A DNA stretch of 64,000 nt. Source: Pradoshia sp. D12 (GTDB lineage: Bacteria > Bacillota > Bacilli > Bacillales > Pradoshiaceae). The translations under genes were made by a program, and so were the position numbers. Every line of letters begins with the position of its first letter. Within the stretch, counting starts at the first letter, position 1. This document shows positions 38,272-46,383 of the stretch, one piece after another. Under the pieces are notes generated by a model. That model did no database searches and was not told the DNA's origin. It saw only the letters and a program-made list of their open reading frames with translations. The DNA lies in NCBI RefSeq assembly GCF_008935075.1, contig NZ_CP044545.1, forward strand, positions 1,825,501-1,889,500. The letters are read 5' to 3'.

Positions 38272-39132
38272 GTGGTTTCCGGAGTATTGAAAATGGTAGT
38301 AAACAGGGTAGAACAGTTGCCTGCATCTGAACGGAAAATTGCTGAATATATACTGGAAAATCCGTATGAGGTTGTCAATTGTAAAGTCAATGAATTGGCA
38401 GAAAAGACGAGTTCAAGCGGGGCAGCGGTCATCAGGCTATGCAAGTCACTGGGGCTGAATGGCTTCCAGGATTTGAAGGTCCGTATTGCAGGTGATCTCG
38501 GCAGACCGGAGGAACCGGGATACAGAGACATTGAACGGGATGAAACCGCCGAGATGATCGTCCAAAAGACTTTGAATAATAGTATACAAAGTTTGCGTGA
38601 TTCCTCTGAAGTAATCAACTACGAAGAACTAAAAAAAGCGGTCGATGTGCTGTTGAAAGCGAAAAATGTCCATTTCTTTGGAATCGGGGCATCATCAATC
38701 ATCGCCGTGGATGCGCAGCAAAAACTGCTTCGGATCAATAAAAGCGCAACAGCATTTTCGGATGCGCATCTTGTAGCAACATTGATTGCTAACGCCGAGC
38801 CGGATGACGTGGTATTCACCATTTCGTTTTCTGGTGAAACAATCGAGGTCATCGAAGTTACAAGACTCGCAAAGGAACAAGGTGTCCAAACAATCAGTTT
38901 GACTAAATATGGGCCCTCATCGGTTGCAGCATTAGCCGATATTAATTTATATACATCCTATTCGAAGGAAGCTCCGTTCCGGAGTGCGGCCACTTCTTCA
39001 AGGTTAGCTCAGCTGTTCATGATTGATATTTTGTTTTTGAGCATGGCGACAGAGCAATATGAAGAAACGGTCAGAGCCATCGATAAGACGAGAGAGGCTA
39101 TAAGATTTATGAAAGGCAAAACATACAAATAA
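38272..39132 (+). CDS. murR: MurR/RpiR-family transcriptional regulator
   Basis: 286 residues. An N-terminal RpiR helix-turn-helix (LPASERKIAEYILENPYEVV, AEKTSSSGAAVIRLCKSLGL) and a C-terminal SIS domain (HFFGIGASSIIAVDAQQKLL, DVVFTISFSGETIEVIEV) that would sense MurNAc-6-phosphate. GTG start 38272 follows GGTGATGATAA; an ATG four codons later is possible. Lies 25 bases after murQ. Likely repressor of the operon through the palindrome before murQ. Confidence 0.92.
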   Translation: MVSGVLKMVVNRVEQLPASERKIAEYILENPYEVVNCKVNELAEKTSSSGAAVIRLCKSLGLNGFQDLKVRIAGDLGRPEEPGYRDIERDETAEMIVQKTLNNSIQSLRDSSEVINYEELKKAVDVLLKAKNVHFFGIGASSIIAVDAQQKLLRINKSATAFSDAHLVATLIANAEPDDVVFTISFSGETIEVIEVTRLAKEQGVQTISLTKYGPSSVAALADINLYTSYSKEAPFRSAATSSRLAQLFMIDILFLSMATEQYEETVRAIDKTREAIRFMKGKTYK

Positions 39133-39154
39133 TCAGTTTTTGGGGGGAAAGAAA

Positions 39155-40519
39155 ATGGCTGGTCAAGATTACAAAACTCTGGCTAAAAAAATCTTGGAGC
39201 AGTTGGGCGGGGCGAAGAATATTAAAGCCTTTACGAACTGTATGACACGTCTTAGAGTCACACCTTATGATGAATCACTCGTTAACAAAGAAGCCATAAA
39301 AAAAATCGATGGAGTTCTCGGCTTTGTTGAAGAAGAAACGCTGCAAATCATTCTGGGTCCTGGGCATGTCAATAAGGTAACAGACGAATTTGAGAAACTG
39401 CTCAAAGAATCAGGAGACATCAATCTTAATGAGCGGGCTTCCAGCCTGAAGGGTGAGCTTAAAAAGAAAAACAGCACGCCGTTTAAGCTCTTTTTGAGAA
39501 AAATTGCTAGTATATTTATTCCTTTGATTCCTGCGTTAGTAGCTTCCGGTTTGGTCAATGGTATTTCTAAGGCTGTCATTCAAGCAGGATGGTTATCGGC
39601 TGAATCACAACTTGCAATTATTTTAACAGTTATCGGTGGTGGTTTATTCACCTATTTAGGAATCTTTGTAGGGATCAATACAGCGAAAGAGTTCGGTGGG
39701 TCCCCTGCACTTGGCGGGTTAGCCGCTATATTGATTATTAACCCTGCTGCTGCCCAGATTGTCTTGTTCGGGGAAGAATTACTGCCTGGACGCGGTGGTT
39801 TAATCGGGGTCATGTTTGCGGCGATATTTATGGCTTTTATTGAGAAGAATGTCCGTAAGTTTGTTCCAGCGTCGCTTGATATTATCGTAACACCGACTAT
39901 CGCCCTTTTGCTTACAGGTATTATGACGTATCTGGTATTTATGCCTGTCGGTGGATTTGTCTCTGATGTGATTACAGATGGATTGACCGCAGTGCTTGAT
40001 TTTGGAGGAGCCATTGCAGGATTCGTTCTTGGAGCGACATTCTTGCCGTTGGTCGTGACAGGTCTGCATCAAGGTCTCACACCTATCCATTTGGAATTAC
40101 TCAATACAATCGGTGACGACCCATTATTACCTATTCTTGCAATGGGTGGCGCTGGTCAAGTTGGCGCTGCGTTCGCTATCTATATGAAAACAAAGAAAAC
40201 ACGCTTGAAAAGAGCGATTGGCGGGGGACTTCCTGCTGGTATTCTTGGAATCGGCGAGCCATTGATCTTCGGAGTTACATTGCCGCTCGGCCGTCCGTTC
40301 TTGACTGCATGTTTGGGGGCAGGCGTTGGTGCAGCCTTCCAGGCACATTTCAATATCGCAACGACAGCAATTGGGGTATCTGGTTTACCGCTTGCATTCC
40401 TTGTGAATAACGGTGAGGTTCTGCTTTACTTAGTCGGAGTATTAATTGCTTATGTTGCTGGCTTCATCTTTACTTACCTGTTTGGGTTTAAAGATGAAAT
40501 GGCTGGTGAATTTGATTGA
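39155..40519 (+). CDS. murP: MurNAc-specific PTS EIIBC component
   Basis: 454 residues from ATG 39155 (GGGGGGAAAG upstream). The IIB domain comes first: FTNCMTRLRVTPYDES holds the phosphorylated Cys, then KIDGVLGFVEEETLQIILGP. A ten-helix IIC domain follows, with the conserved LPAGILGIGEPLIFGVTLPL signature region. No IIA domain, so it depends on a IIA from another PTS, as MurP does. Imports and phosphorylates MurNAc. Its stop overlaps the next start. Confidence 0.93.
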   Translation: MAGQDYKTLAKKILEQLGGAKNIKAFTNCMTRLRVTPYDESLVNKEAIKKIDGVLGFVEEETLQIILGPGHVNKVTDEFEKLLKESGDINLNERASSLKGELKKKNSTPFKLFLRKIASIFIPLIPALVASGLVNGISKAVIQAGWLSAESQLAIILTVIGGGLFTYLGIFVGINTAKEFGGSPALGGLAAILIINPAAAQIVLFGEELLPGRGGLIGVMFAAIFMAFIEKNVRKFVPASLDIIVTPTIALLLTGIMTYLVFMPVGGFVSDVITDGLTAVLDFGGAIAGFVLGATFLPLVVTGLHQGLTPIHLELLNTIGDDPLLPILAMGGAGQVGAAFAIYMKTKKTRLKRAIGGGLPAGILGIGEPLIFGVTLPLGRPFLTACLGAGVGAAFQAHFNIATTAIGVSGLPLAFLVNNGEVLLYLVGVLIAYVAGFIFTYLFGFKDEMAGEFD

Positions 40520-41517
40520 TCGGGATTTCCTTTTATTTGAATGATCCGCTGGCTGAGGAACGTATTATCCAAGCAGGCCAAATGGGAGTGAAGCGGGGAT
40601 TTACCTCGCTTCATATCCCGGAGGAAGCAGGCGAGCTGGCAGTACGTGCCAAAAAGCTGCTACATCTGGCTAAAGGACAGGGAATCGATGTATATGCGGA
40701 TGTTTCATTAAAAACCCCGGGCCATTTGGGAATCGACAGTTTGTATCAATTGAAGGAATTGGGTATCACCGGGCTAAGACTGGACGATTTCTTTGACCAT
40801 GGTTTTATTGCTAGTCTGGCAAGGGAATTTAAAATTGCGGTTAATTCAAGTATACTGTTTGAACGTGATATACAGCTGCTGCTGAATAACGGACTCAAAA
40901 CTGAACAGATAATCGGTTGGCATAACTTTTATCCGCGGAGGGAAACAGGACTAAGTGAATCGTTTTTCCGGGAGCAAAATGCATTGTACAAGCGATATGA
41001 CATTCCGATCTTTGCTTTTGTACCGGGAGGAGGCGAGAAACGCGGCCCTTTATTTGAAGGCCTGCCGACTCTGGAGAAGCATCGATATATATCCCCTTTT
41101 GTTGCCGCGCTTGAACTATATAAAGATGGAACGGAAGTATTTGTTGGTGATCCGGAGCCTGGAGAAGACTTACTCAAAAGGATGGACGACTTTGAAAACG
41201 GAAAGATTAGCATCCAGACAGAGCAAGGATTCGAAAATTATGGTGAATACCATTTGCGCCCGGATGCTTCCAGGGACGTTCTTCGTTTCATGGACACAAG
41301 GGTTGCGGAATCTGTACCGCCTCTGCAAAATAATCCCCGTCCGAAAGGGAGCATAACCATAGATAATGACCTTTATGGACGCTATCGCGGGGAAATGCAG
41401 ATTACGCTGACAGATTTGCCTGCTGATGAACGGGTCAATGTCGTTGGAAGGGTGACAGAAAGTGAGTTGCTGATTTTGGATCATGTGAAGCCGGGTATGG
41501 TCATTGAACTAGTATAG
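40516..41517 (+). CDS. mupG: 6-phospho-N-acetylmuramidase MupG (DUF871)
   Basis: 333 residues from a TTG that overlaps the murP stop; the protein begins IGISFYLNDPLAEERIIQAG after the initiator. A TIM-barrel DUF871 domain (about 1-240; LRLDDFF, GWHNFYPRRETGLS, FVPGGGEKRGPLFEGLPTLE) plus a small C-terminal beta domain. Known role from Staphylococcus aureus: intracellular cleavage of MurNAc-6P-GlcNAc to MurNAc-6P and GlcNAc. This implies import of the disaccharide by MurP. Last gene of the operon, followed by a terminator. Confidence 0.93.
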   Translation: MIGISFYLNDPLAEERIIQAGQMGVKRGFTSLHIPEEAGELAVRAKKLLHLAKGQGIDVYADVSLKTPGHLGIDSLYQLKELGITGLRLDDFFDHGFIASLAREFKIAVNSSILFERDIQLLLNNGLKTEQIIGWHNFYPRRETGLSESFFREQNALYKRYDIPIFAFVPGGGEKRGPLFEGLPTLEKHRYISPFVAALELYKDGTEVFVGDPEPGEDLLKRMDDFENGKISIQTEQGFENYGEYHLRPDASRDVLRFMDTRVAESVPPLQNNPRPKGSITIDNDLYGRYRGEMQITLTDLPADERVNVVGRVTESELLILDHVKPGMVIELV

Positions 41518-41526
41518 GAATATTGT

Positions 41527-41560
41527 AAACTCCACCCAACAATGGGTTGGAGTTTTTTTT
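41527..41560 (+). terminator. Terminator of the mur operon
   Basis: AAACTCCACCCA / TGGGTTGGAGTTT stem with one bulge, then T8. Confidence 0.92.
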
Positions 41561-41699
41561 GTAGGGAGACATGACTCATGAGAAATGCTTTTCCCTTCGA
41601 CGTATTTATATCGAGTAAAAAAAGTAGCCATCTTTCCTGCTAAATAAAGCCATTTAGACCTTACCAGCATATACTGTCCATGAAGGAGGGAGCTGAAAA

Positions 41700-41951
41700 A
41701 TGTCCTTTATTGGCATCCTGTTTGTTGGTGGCTTTATTGGTTGGATTGCAGGATTACTCATTCATGAAAACGTTCACAATGGGATGGTAGGGAATTTTCT
41801 TGGTGGCATAATTGGTGCGTGGATTGGTACAGGGATTCTCGGTGAAATGGGTCCTGAAACTGGAGGGTTTTATCTATTTCCAGCATTCACAGGTGCTCTT
41901 GTCCTTACCCTAATTGTGAGCTTTATTTTAATAAAGACAAGTAAATGGTGA
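41700..41951 (+). CDS. GlsB/YeaQ/YmgE-family membrane protein
   Basis: 83 residues, three Gly-rich membrane helices (IGILFVGGFIGWIAGLLIHE, GMVGNFLGGIIGAWIGTGIL, and a C-terminal helix). Known as the transglycosylase-associated family, usually stress-induced; the biochemical role is unknown. GAAGGAGGGAG precedes the ATG. Monocistronic. Confidence 0.88.
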   Translation: MSFIGILFVGGFIGWIAGLLIHENVHNGMVGNFLGGIIGAWIGTGILGEMGPETGGFYLFPAFTGALVLTLIVSFILIKTSKW

Positions 41952-41966
41952 AATTATATAATGTGT

Positions 41967-41997
41967 CTCCTCAAAATCTGATTTTGAGGCTTCTTTG
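41967..41997 (+). terminator. Terminator of the GlsB-like gene
   Basis: CCTCAAAATC / GATTTTGAGG 10-bp stem with a 1-base gap, then CTTCTTTG. Confidence 0.65.
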
Positions 41998-42162
41998 CGT
42001 TATACAATTATTTTATTAAGCTATCCATTATAAATTATTTTACCAAATTTTATACCTTCATTTTAAGAGTATAGCTTGGTTAAAATGGTAATGTTGTTTG
42101 TTTACGTATTATACAAAAAATAATGGCGGGCAAACTAATGGTGCTATTGCAAGGAGGAAGAT

Positions 42163-42435
42163 ATGAAAGATAGACGTTTTAAAGTAGCCCATAGGGAAGC
42201 AATCATAGGTGTCGTACTTGTCATTATAAATTTTATCTGGTGGTTTGGATTTGCGTATGGGTTAGGATCAGGTAATCCGAAGGAATATACATACATTTTA
42301 GGATTGCCAGCTTGGTTTTTTCTAAGCTGTGTAGTCGGCTTTCTTGTTATGGTGGTCCTTGTTACTCTTATTGTCAAATTTTTATTTGAAGAAGTATCTT
42401 TTGATGTGGATGACGAAGAGGAGGAGCAATCATGA
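42163..42435 (+). CDS. yhdT: YhdT-family small membrane protein
   Basis: 90 residues, two membrane helices (about 14-32 and 48-72) and a very acidic tail (SFDVDDEEEEQS). The YhdT/DUF997 family is regularly encoded just before panF, as here, where its stop overlaps the panF ATG. Probably an accessory subunit of the symporter, but this is inferred from gene order. SD AAGGAGGAAG. Confidence 0.88.
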   Translation: MKDRRFKVAHREAIIGVVLVIINFIWWFGFAYGLGSGNPKEYTYILGLPAWFFLSCVVGFLVMVVLVTLIVKFLFEEVSFDVDDEEEEQS

Positions 42436-43871
42436 AGTGGGAGGTCATTGTTCCTTTATTGATCTTTTTAGTTATTATTTTTTATATAGGATTCTGGGCA
42501 AATGGAAAATTAAAATCCTCTGATTCCTTCCTGCAGGAATATTTTCTTGGCGGGAGACAATTAGGCGGTTTTGTGCTGGCAATGACTATGATGGCAACAT
42601 ACGGAAGTGCTTCAAGCTTTATTGGCGGGCCGGGTGTTGCCTATACACGTGGGCTCGGTTGGGTTTTACTATCTATGGCTCAACTGGCAACCGGGTATTT
42701 TGTATTAATGGTTTTAGGGAAAAAATTTGCGATTATGGCTCGTAAGTATAAAGCAATCACGATTATTGATTTTCTAAAAGGCAGATATAAAAGTGATACG
42801 GTCGTCATTATTTCCGCCATCAGTATCATTATATTCCTTTTTGCGTCGATGACTGCCCAATGGGTTGGAGGAGCTCGATTGATTGAATCCTTAACAGGGC
42901 TTCCATATAAGACAGCACTTTTCATATTCGCCGTTTCAGTTTTAATGTATGTTATTATTGGTGGATTTAGAGCAGTCGCTTTAACAGATACCGTCCAAGG
43001 AGTAGTCATGTTAGCCGGAACCGTCATCCTTTTAATCGCCACCATTATTGCTGGCGGAGGAATATCGAACATTATGTCAGACTTAATGGCTGAAAATCCC
43101 AACCTAATTACTCCTTTTGGTGCAGAACGAGATTTAACGCCTTTGTATGTCTCATCTTTTTGGATTTTAGTTGGTGTGGGCGTCGTGGGTTTACCGCAAA
43201 TCAGCATGCGAGCGATGTCCTATAAAAATTCGAAGGGAATGCACATCGCGATTATCACAGGAACAATTGTGGTAGGTGCTGTGATGCTGGGAATGCATTT
43301 AATCGGAGTTTTCGCGCGTCCATTGATACCTGGGATAGAAATTGGTGATATGGTCATGCCTGCATTAACTATGGAGGTCTTGCCACCATTTATTGCGGGT
43401 ATTGTCTTAGCCGCTCCCATGGCTGCTATCATGTCCACAGTTGATTCTCTTTTAATATTAGTAAGCGCAACTATAGTAAAGGATGTATATATCAATTACA
43501 TAAAAAAGGATGCTACCGAGAAGCAGATTAAAAGAATCAGCTTTTGGATTACAGCAGCAATTGGAATCGCTGTTGTATTGTTTGCGTTAAGTCCACCTGA
43601 TTTAATTGTATGGTTAAACTTGTTTGCATTTGGAGGCTTGGAGTCGGTGTTTATATGGCCAGTTATTATGGGATTATATTGGTCTGGCGGGAATAAATAC
43701 GGCGCGGTTTCATCCATGATTGTAGGAATGGGCAGCTTTATGATTATAGATCGATTTTATCCAAATCCTTTCGGGATGCATACGGTCGTACTGCCGATTG
43801 TTTTATCGTTTTTTACCTATGTTTTAATGAGTAAACTGACGAATGCAAAACAACAGTTATCTATTCAATAA
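42432..43871 (+). CDS. panF: Sodium/pantothenate symporter
   Basis: 479 residues, about 13 membrane helices of the solute:sodium symporter family. Signature regions: EYFLGGRQLGGFVLAMTMMA, TYGSASSFIGGPG, and the long motif beginning near AAPMAAIMSTVDSLLIL. It imports pantothenate, the CoA precursor, with Na+. The pairing with yhdT supports PanF over proline symporters. GAGGAG before the ATG. Confidence 0.92.
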   Translation: MKWEVIVPLLIFLVIIFYIGFWANGKLKSSDSFLQEYFLGGRQLGGFVLAMTMMATYGSASSFIGGPGVAYTRGLGWVLLSMAQLATGYFVLMVLGKKFAIMARKYKAITIIDFLKGRYKSDTVVIISAISIIIFLFASMTAQWVGGARLIESLTGLPYKTALFIFAVSVLMYVIIGGFRAVALTDTVQGVVMLAGTVILLIATIIAGGGISNIMSDLMAENPNLITPFGAERDLTPLYVSSFWILVGVGVVGLPQISMRAMSYKNSKGMHIAIITGTIVVGAVMLGMHLIGVFARPLIPGIEIGDMVMPALTMEVLPPFIAGIVLAAPMAAIMSTVDSLLILVSATIVKDVYINYIKKDATEKQIKRISFWITAAIGIAVVLFALSPPDLIVWLNLFAFGGLESVFIWPVIMGLYWSGGNKYGAVSSMIVGMGSFMIIDRFYPNPFGMHTVVLPIVLSFFTYVLMSKLTNAKQQLSIQ

Positions 43872-43921
43872 CAAGTAAGATAATCGCACAGTCAAGGGCG
43901 GTCTCAATATTTAGATCAATC

Positions 43922-43967
43922 AAGCAAAGAATGCATAGCTTTATCAGCATTCTTTGCTTTTTCTTTT
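43922..43967 (+). terminator. Terminator of yhdT-panF
   Basis: AAGCAAAGAATGC / GCATTCTTTGCTT 13-bp perfect stem with a 12-base loop, then TTTCTTTT. Confidence 0.93.
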
Positions 43968-44057
43968 ATCCACGATCAGCTAATTCAAATAACATTGGAA
44001 AAGAAAAAGGAGTAGTCGTCCTTGAAAGAAGATAAAACAATAATTCATAGCTGACAG

Positions 44058-44087
44058 TGCATATTTACTCTTTACTTTCTAATACTA
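44058..44087 (+). promoter_or_regulatory. Sigma-G type promoter
   Basis: TGCATA (44058-44063), 17-base spacer, AATACTA (44081-44087), one base off CATWHTA. 22 bases before the next ATG. Confidence 0.5.
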
Positions 44088-44108
44088 AATGAGAGAAGGA
44101 GGGATCGT

Positions 44109-44255
44109 ATGCCGAAAAGAAAGCATGATGCAGCTCAAAAAAGTAAACAGGGGTTTGATTCTAGTAAAACGGATGCTGAATTCTCAAAGGAATTAGGAAG
44201 CGCCAGCGCAAATCAAGCTTATAAGAATAAATCTAAAAAGGCAAAGAAAATATAA
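44109..44255 (+). CDS. Small spore-protein-like peptide (possibly SspO-type)
   Basis: 48 residues, starting MPKRKHDAAQKSKQGFDSSK and ending YKNKSKKAKKI. Basic, with no aromatic core, rich in Ala, Ser, Lys and Gln, with a central EFSKELGSA. It resembles SspO in its KRK start, EFAxE-like centre and lysine-rich end, but not closely enough to be certain; gamma-type spore proteins share the EFxxE element. A near-consensus sigma-G promoter and AAGGAGGG support a forespore gene. Confidence 0.55.
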   Translation: MPKRKHDAAQKSKQGFDSSKTDAEFSKELGSASANQAYKNKSKKAKKI

Positions 44256-44325
44256 AATAAAGGAAAATAGGGCGATATGCTTCAATCTTTTGCAATGAGT
44301 CCTATTTTAATTTGGAGGTATATAT

Positions 44326-44460
44326 ATGTCACATTCAAAAAAAGAAGAAGAAAGACACTGGAAGCAAAGAAAAAATTCACAGCATCCTCATGACGAAGTA
44401 AAAAGTTATAAGAAGCTTGGTGAAGAAATAGCAAAAATAACAAAAAAATATGATGAATAA
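44326..44460 (+). CDS. Small hydrophilic hypothetical protein, 44 residues
   Basis: Starts MSHSKKEEERHWKQRKNSQH and ends KLGEEIAKITKKYDE. Highly charged, His- and Lys-rich, predicted helical. A TTTGGAGG box 9 bases before the ATG and a strong terminator just after the stop show it is a real unit. Family not recognised. It follows the spore-like ORF by 70 bases and may share its promoter. Confidence 0.65.
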   Translation: MSHSKKEEERHWKQRKNSQHPHDEVKSYKKLGEEIAKITKKYDE

Positions 44461-44466
44461 TGACAT

Positions 44467-44496
44467 AAAACACATGGACCATCCATGTGTTTTCTT
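44467..44496 (+). terminator. Terminator after the 44-residue ORF
   Basis: AAAACACATGG / CCATGTGTTTT 11-bp perfect stem, 5-base loop, then CTT. Confidence 0.85.
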
Positions 44497-44569
44497 GAGC
44501 ATTAAATGAATTTTATACTAGTCACTTTTCTGATATAGTAAAAGTATAAACTACAATGGGGTGATATAC

Positions 44570-45184
44570 ATGTTAAAGAAAATGGCTTCTGATGCATTGG
44601 GTTTGTCTGACGTAGGTGTTATTATTCCGCCGGAAGATTATGACAAAACGGATGCAGACGACTATGTTATGCACGAGGATAATGAGAAGATTTATTTCAT
44701 TATCAAAACGAAGGCAGACGAATATTGCTTTACAAATCTAGCATTAATTCATGTAGATGGCGAAAATGCTGTCTCATCTAAACGTTTATTAAAACGATAC
44801 CCATATTCTCAGTATAAGATTTCAAATGTCATGCTTGAAACTGCAGGGCGATTAGATTTGGATACAGAAATAAAGTTTGATGTAGGAAATGTTCATTTTG
44901 ATATTGACGTCAAGAAAAATCAAATTGAACAATTAAAGGATTTGTATAAAGCATTACTGCGAATTGAGGAAATCACGTATGAAAACTCCATTCAAATGAA
45001 TTATGCCAAAGAAGGACTCGATCGAGCGGTTCAAACACTCCAACACTCAAGATCTGAGGAAGCATCATTAACAGGCACATATAAAGGGATAACTGAATTT
45101 ACATTTGAATGGTTAAAATCCTCCTATAATGAATATCATATGAAAGATTTTGGTGCAGTTTTTGAAAAATACATTAATAATTAA
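44570..45184 (+). CDS. yvbH: PH-domain protein YvbH
   Basis: 204 residues from ATG 44570, chosen over an in-frame GTG nine bases earlier because GGGGTGAT then has normal spacing. Domain order: bacterial PH domain (about 10-115; YDKTDADDYVMHEDNEKIYF, IHVDGENAVSSKRLLKRYPY) then the YvbH oligomerisation region (IQMNYAKEGLDRAVQTLQHS). Cytosolic; B. subtilis YvbH has the same size and order but no known function. Confidence 0.85.
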   Translation: MLKKMASDALGLSDVGVIIPPEDYDKTDADDYVMHEDNEKIYFIIKTKADEYCFTNLALIHVDGENAVSSKRLLKRYPYSQYKISNVMLETAGRLDLDTEIKFDVGNVHFDIDVKKNQIEQLKDLYKALLRIEEITYENSIQMNYAKEGLDRAVQTLQHSRSEEASLTGTYKGITEFTFEWLKSSYNEYHMKDFGAVFEKYINN

Positions 45185-45229
45185 TTTTGCCTGGATAGAG
45201 TGCCAATTTATGAATAAATAACTAAAAAG

Positions 45230-45271
45230 GGAGTTCTAAAGTCTATTTATTTTAGAGCTCCTTCCTCTTTT
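45230..45271 (+). terminator. Terminator of yvbH
   Basis: GGAGTTCTAAA / TTTAGAGCTCC 11-bp stem (one G-U), 10-base loop, then TTCCTCTTTT. Confidence 0.8.
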
Positions 45272-45340
45272 ACTAATTCTTCTGATACCCTCAATAACTT
45301 ACTCCAATAGTAGGCTCATAAATAAATGTAAGTTAACATA

Positions 45341-45601
45341 CTAGGGATGATGAATCCTTGAGCCAATGCACTCGCATCTGCTGTCTTCCCATTTTCGCCT
45401 CATAAATAGTTTAGTCCACTTACTTATCGAACTTATCGACTTTCGCTTCGATTTGCGGAAGTATACACTGACGTATTTTAATTTCTTCTGCAACCCAGAG
45501 GAAAATTCCAATTCCAAATTAACTAATTTCCTCATAAATACACCATAGAATACATAATCGGGTCTATTGGAAATAGAGGTGGTTGTCCTCTTATTTTTCA
45601 T
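45341..45601 (-). pseudogene. Possible broken gene on the minus strand
   Basis: A minus-strand frame is open for 86 codons (MKNKRTTTSISNRPDYVFYG...) but lacks an SD and reads unnaturally at the end. The other minus frames contain more protein-like pieces: FGIGIFLWVAEEIKIRQCIL then PQIEAKVDKFDK before a stop, and further on GENGKTADASALAQGFIIPS. Together they suggest a membrane-protein gene split by frameshifts. I cannot name the family. Nothing else is visible in the 525 bases between the yvbH terminator and the next gene. Confidence 0.3.
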
Positions 45602-45796
45602 AAAATCTGAAACTCTTGGGACAATTCAATAATAAGCGAAATAAAATCTTGTTGAGAGCCATATAATCGTATGAACGGCAGGGGGATGAATACTAATTTT
45701 ATAAGAATGAAGTAAATTGGTACTATGTCGGCAACTATCAGGAGAAACGACGGTGTGGAAGAATACTACTATAACACATAAAGGGGGAGGAAGAGG

Positions 45797-46204
45797 ATGG
45801 CTAAGAAATATAAAGTGATGGTTATCATAGCAGCTGCAGTATTGATATTAGGGATAGCGGCCTTTGCAGGTTATAAATATTACTCAGACGCGGAAAACAA
45901 AATAGCTAGGGTTGCCAAGAATAAAGTGGAAGATGCTTCATCAAAGGATGAAACTTTTGAATTTATTGGAAAGAGCAAAGTTGAGTACAACAAGGATGAA
46001 GATTATTATGTCGTGAGCGGATTCATGGAAGTCAATGATGAATATGAGGCTGGACGCAGAGTGATGTATATAGCAATAGTGGAAGAGAACATGGGGGAAT
46101 ATCAAGCTACAGAAGTGGAACGAACAGATGATGAAGTAAAATATGAATTCGTGGATTATTTCTCCGATTATGAGGAAGAGGATGATGAGGAAGATGATTA
46201 TTGA
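45797..46204 (+). CDS. Membrane-anchored acidic-tail hypothetical protein
   Basis: 135 residues. Positive start, one membrane helix (about 7-28), an extracytoplasmic alpha/beta region (KVEYNKDEDYYVVSGFMEVN, RVMYIAIVEENMGEYQATEV), then an extremely acidic tail of Asp and Glu (DYEEEDDEEDDY). Unrecognised. GGGGGAGG before the ATG; a terminator follows the stop directly. Confidence 0.75.
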   Translation: MAKKYKVMVIIAAAVLILGIAAFAGYKYYSDAENKIARVAKNKVEDASSKDETFEFIGKSKVEYNKDEDYYVVSGFMEVNDEYEAGRRVMYIAIVEENMGEYQATEVERTDDEVKYEFVDYFSDYEEEDDEEDDY

Positions 46205-46233
46205 ACCAGTCTGGTACTAGGCTGGTTTTTTAT
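46204..46233 (+). terminator. Terminator after the acidic-tail ORF
   Basis: AACCAG-CT / AG-CTGGTT stem followed by TTTTTTATTT, starting at the stop codon. Confidence 0.82.
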
Positions 46234-46383
46234 TTATAAAAAGGGAGGAATATAAAACTGTTGATTTAGGCTCATAATTTTAAGCAAAGTAAATTCTTCT
46301 TTTTATATCAGTATACATACCTAAATTATGGAACTATAGATTAATATAAGAGTATAAACGTTTATCAAAAAGGGGGAAATGCA

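Noticed and set aside
42680..43207. 175-codon minus-strand ORF
   Set aside because: Antisense frame of panF; membrane-protein codons often leave a long open shadow frame.
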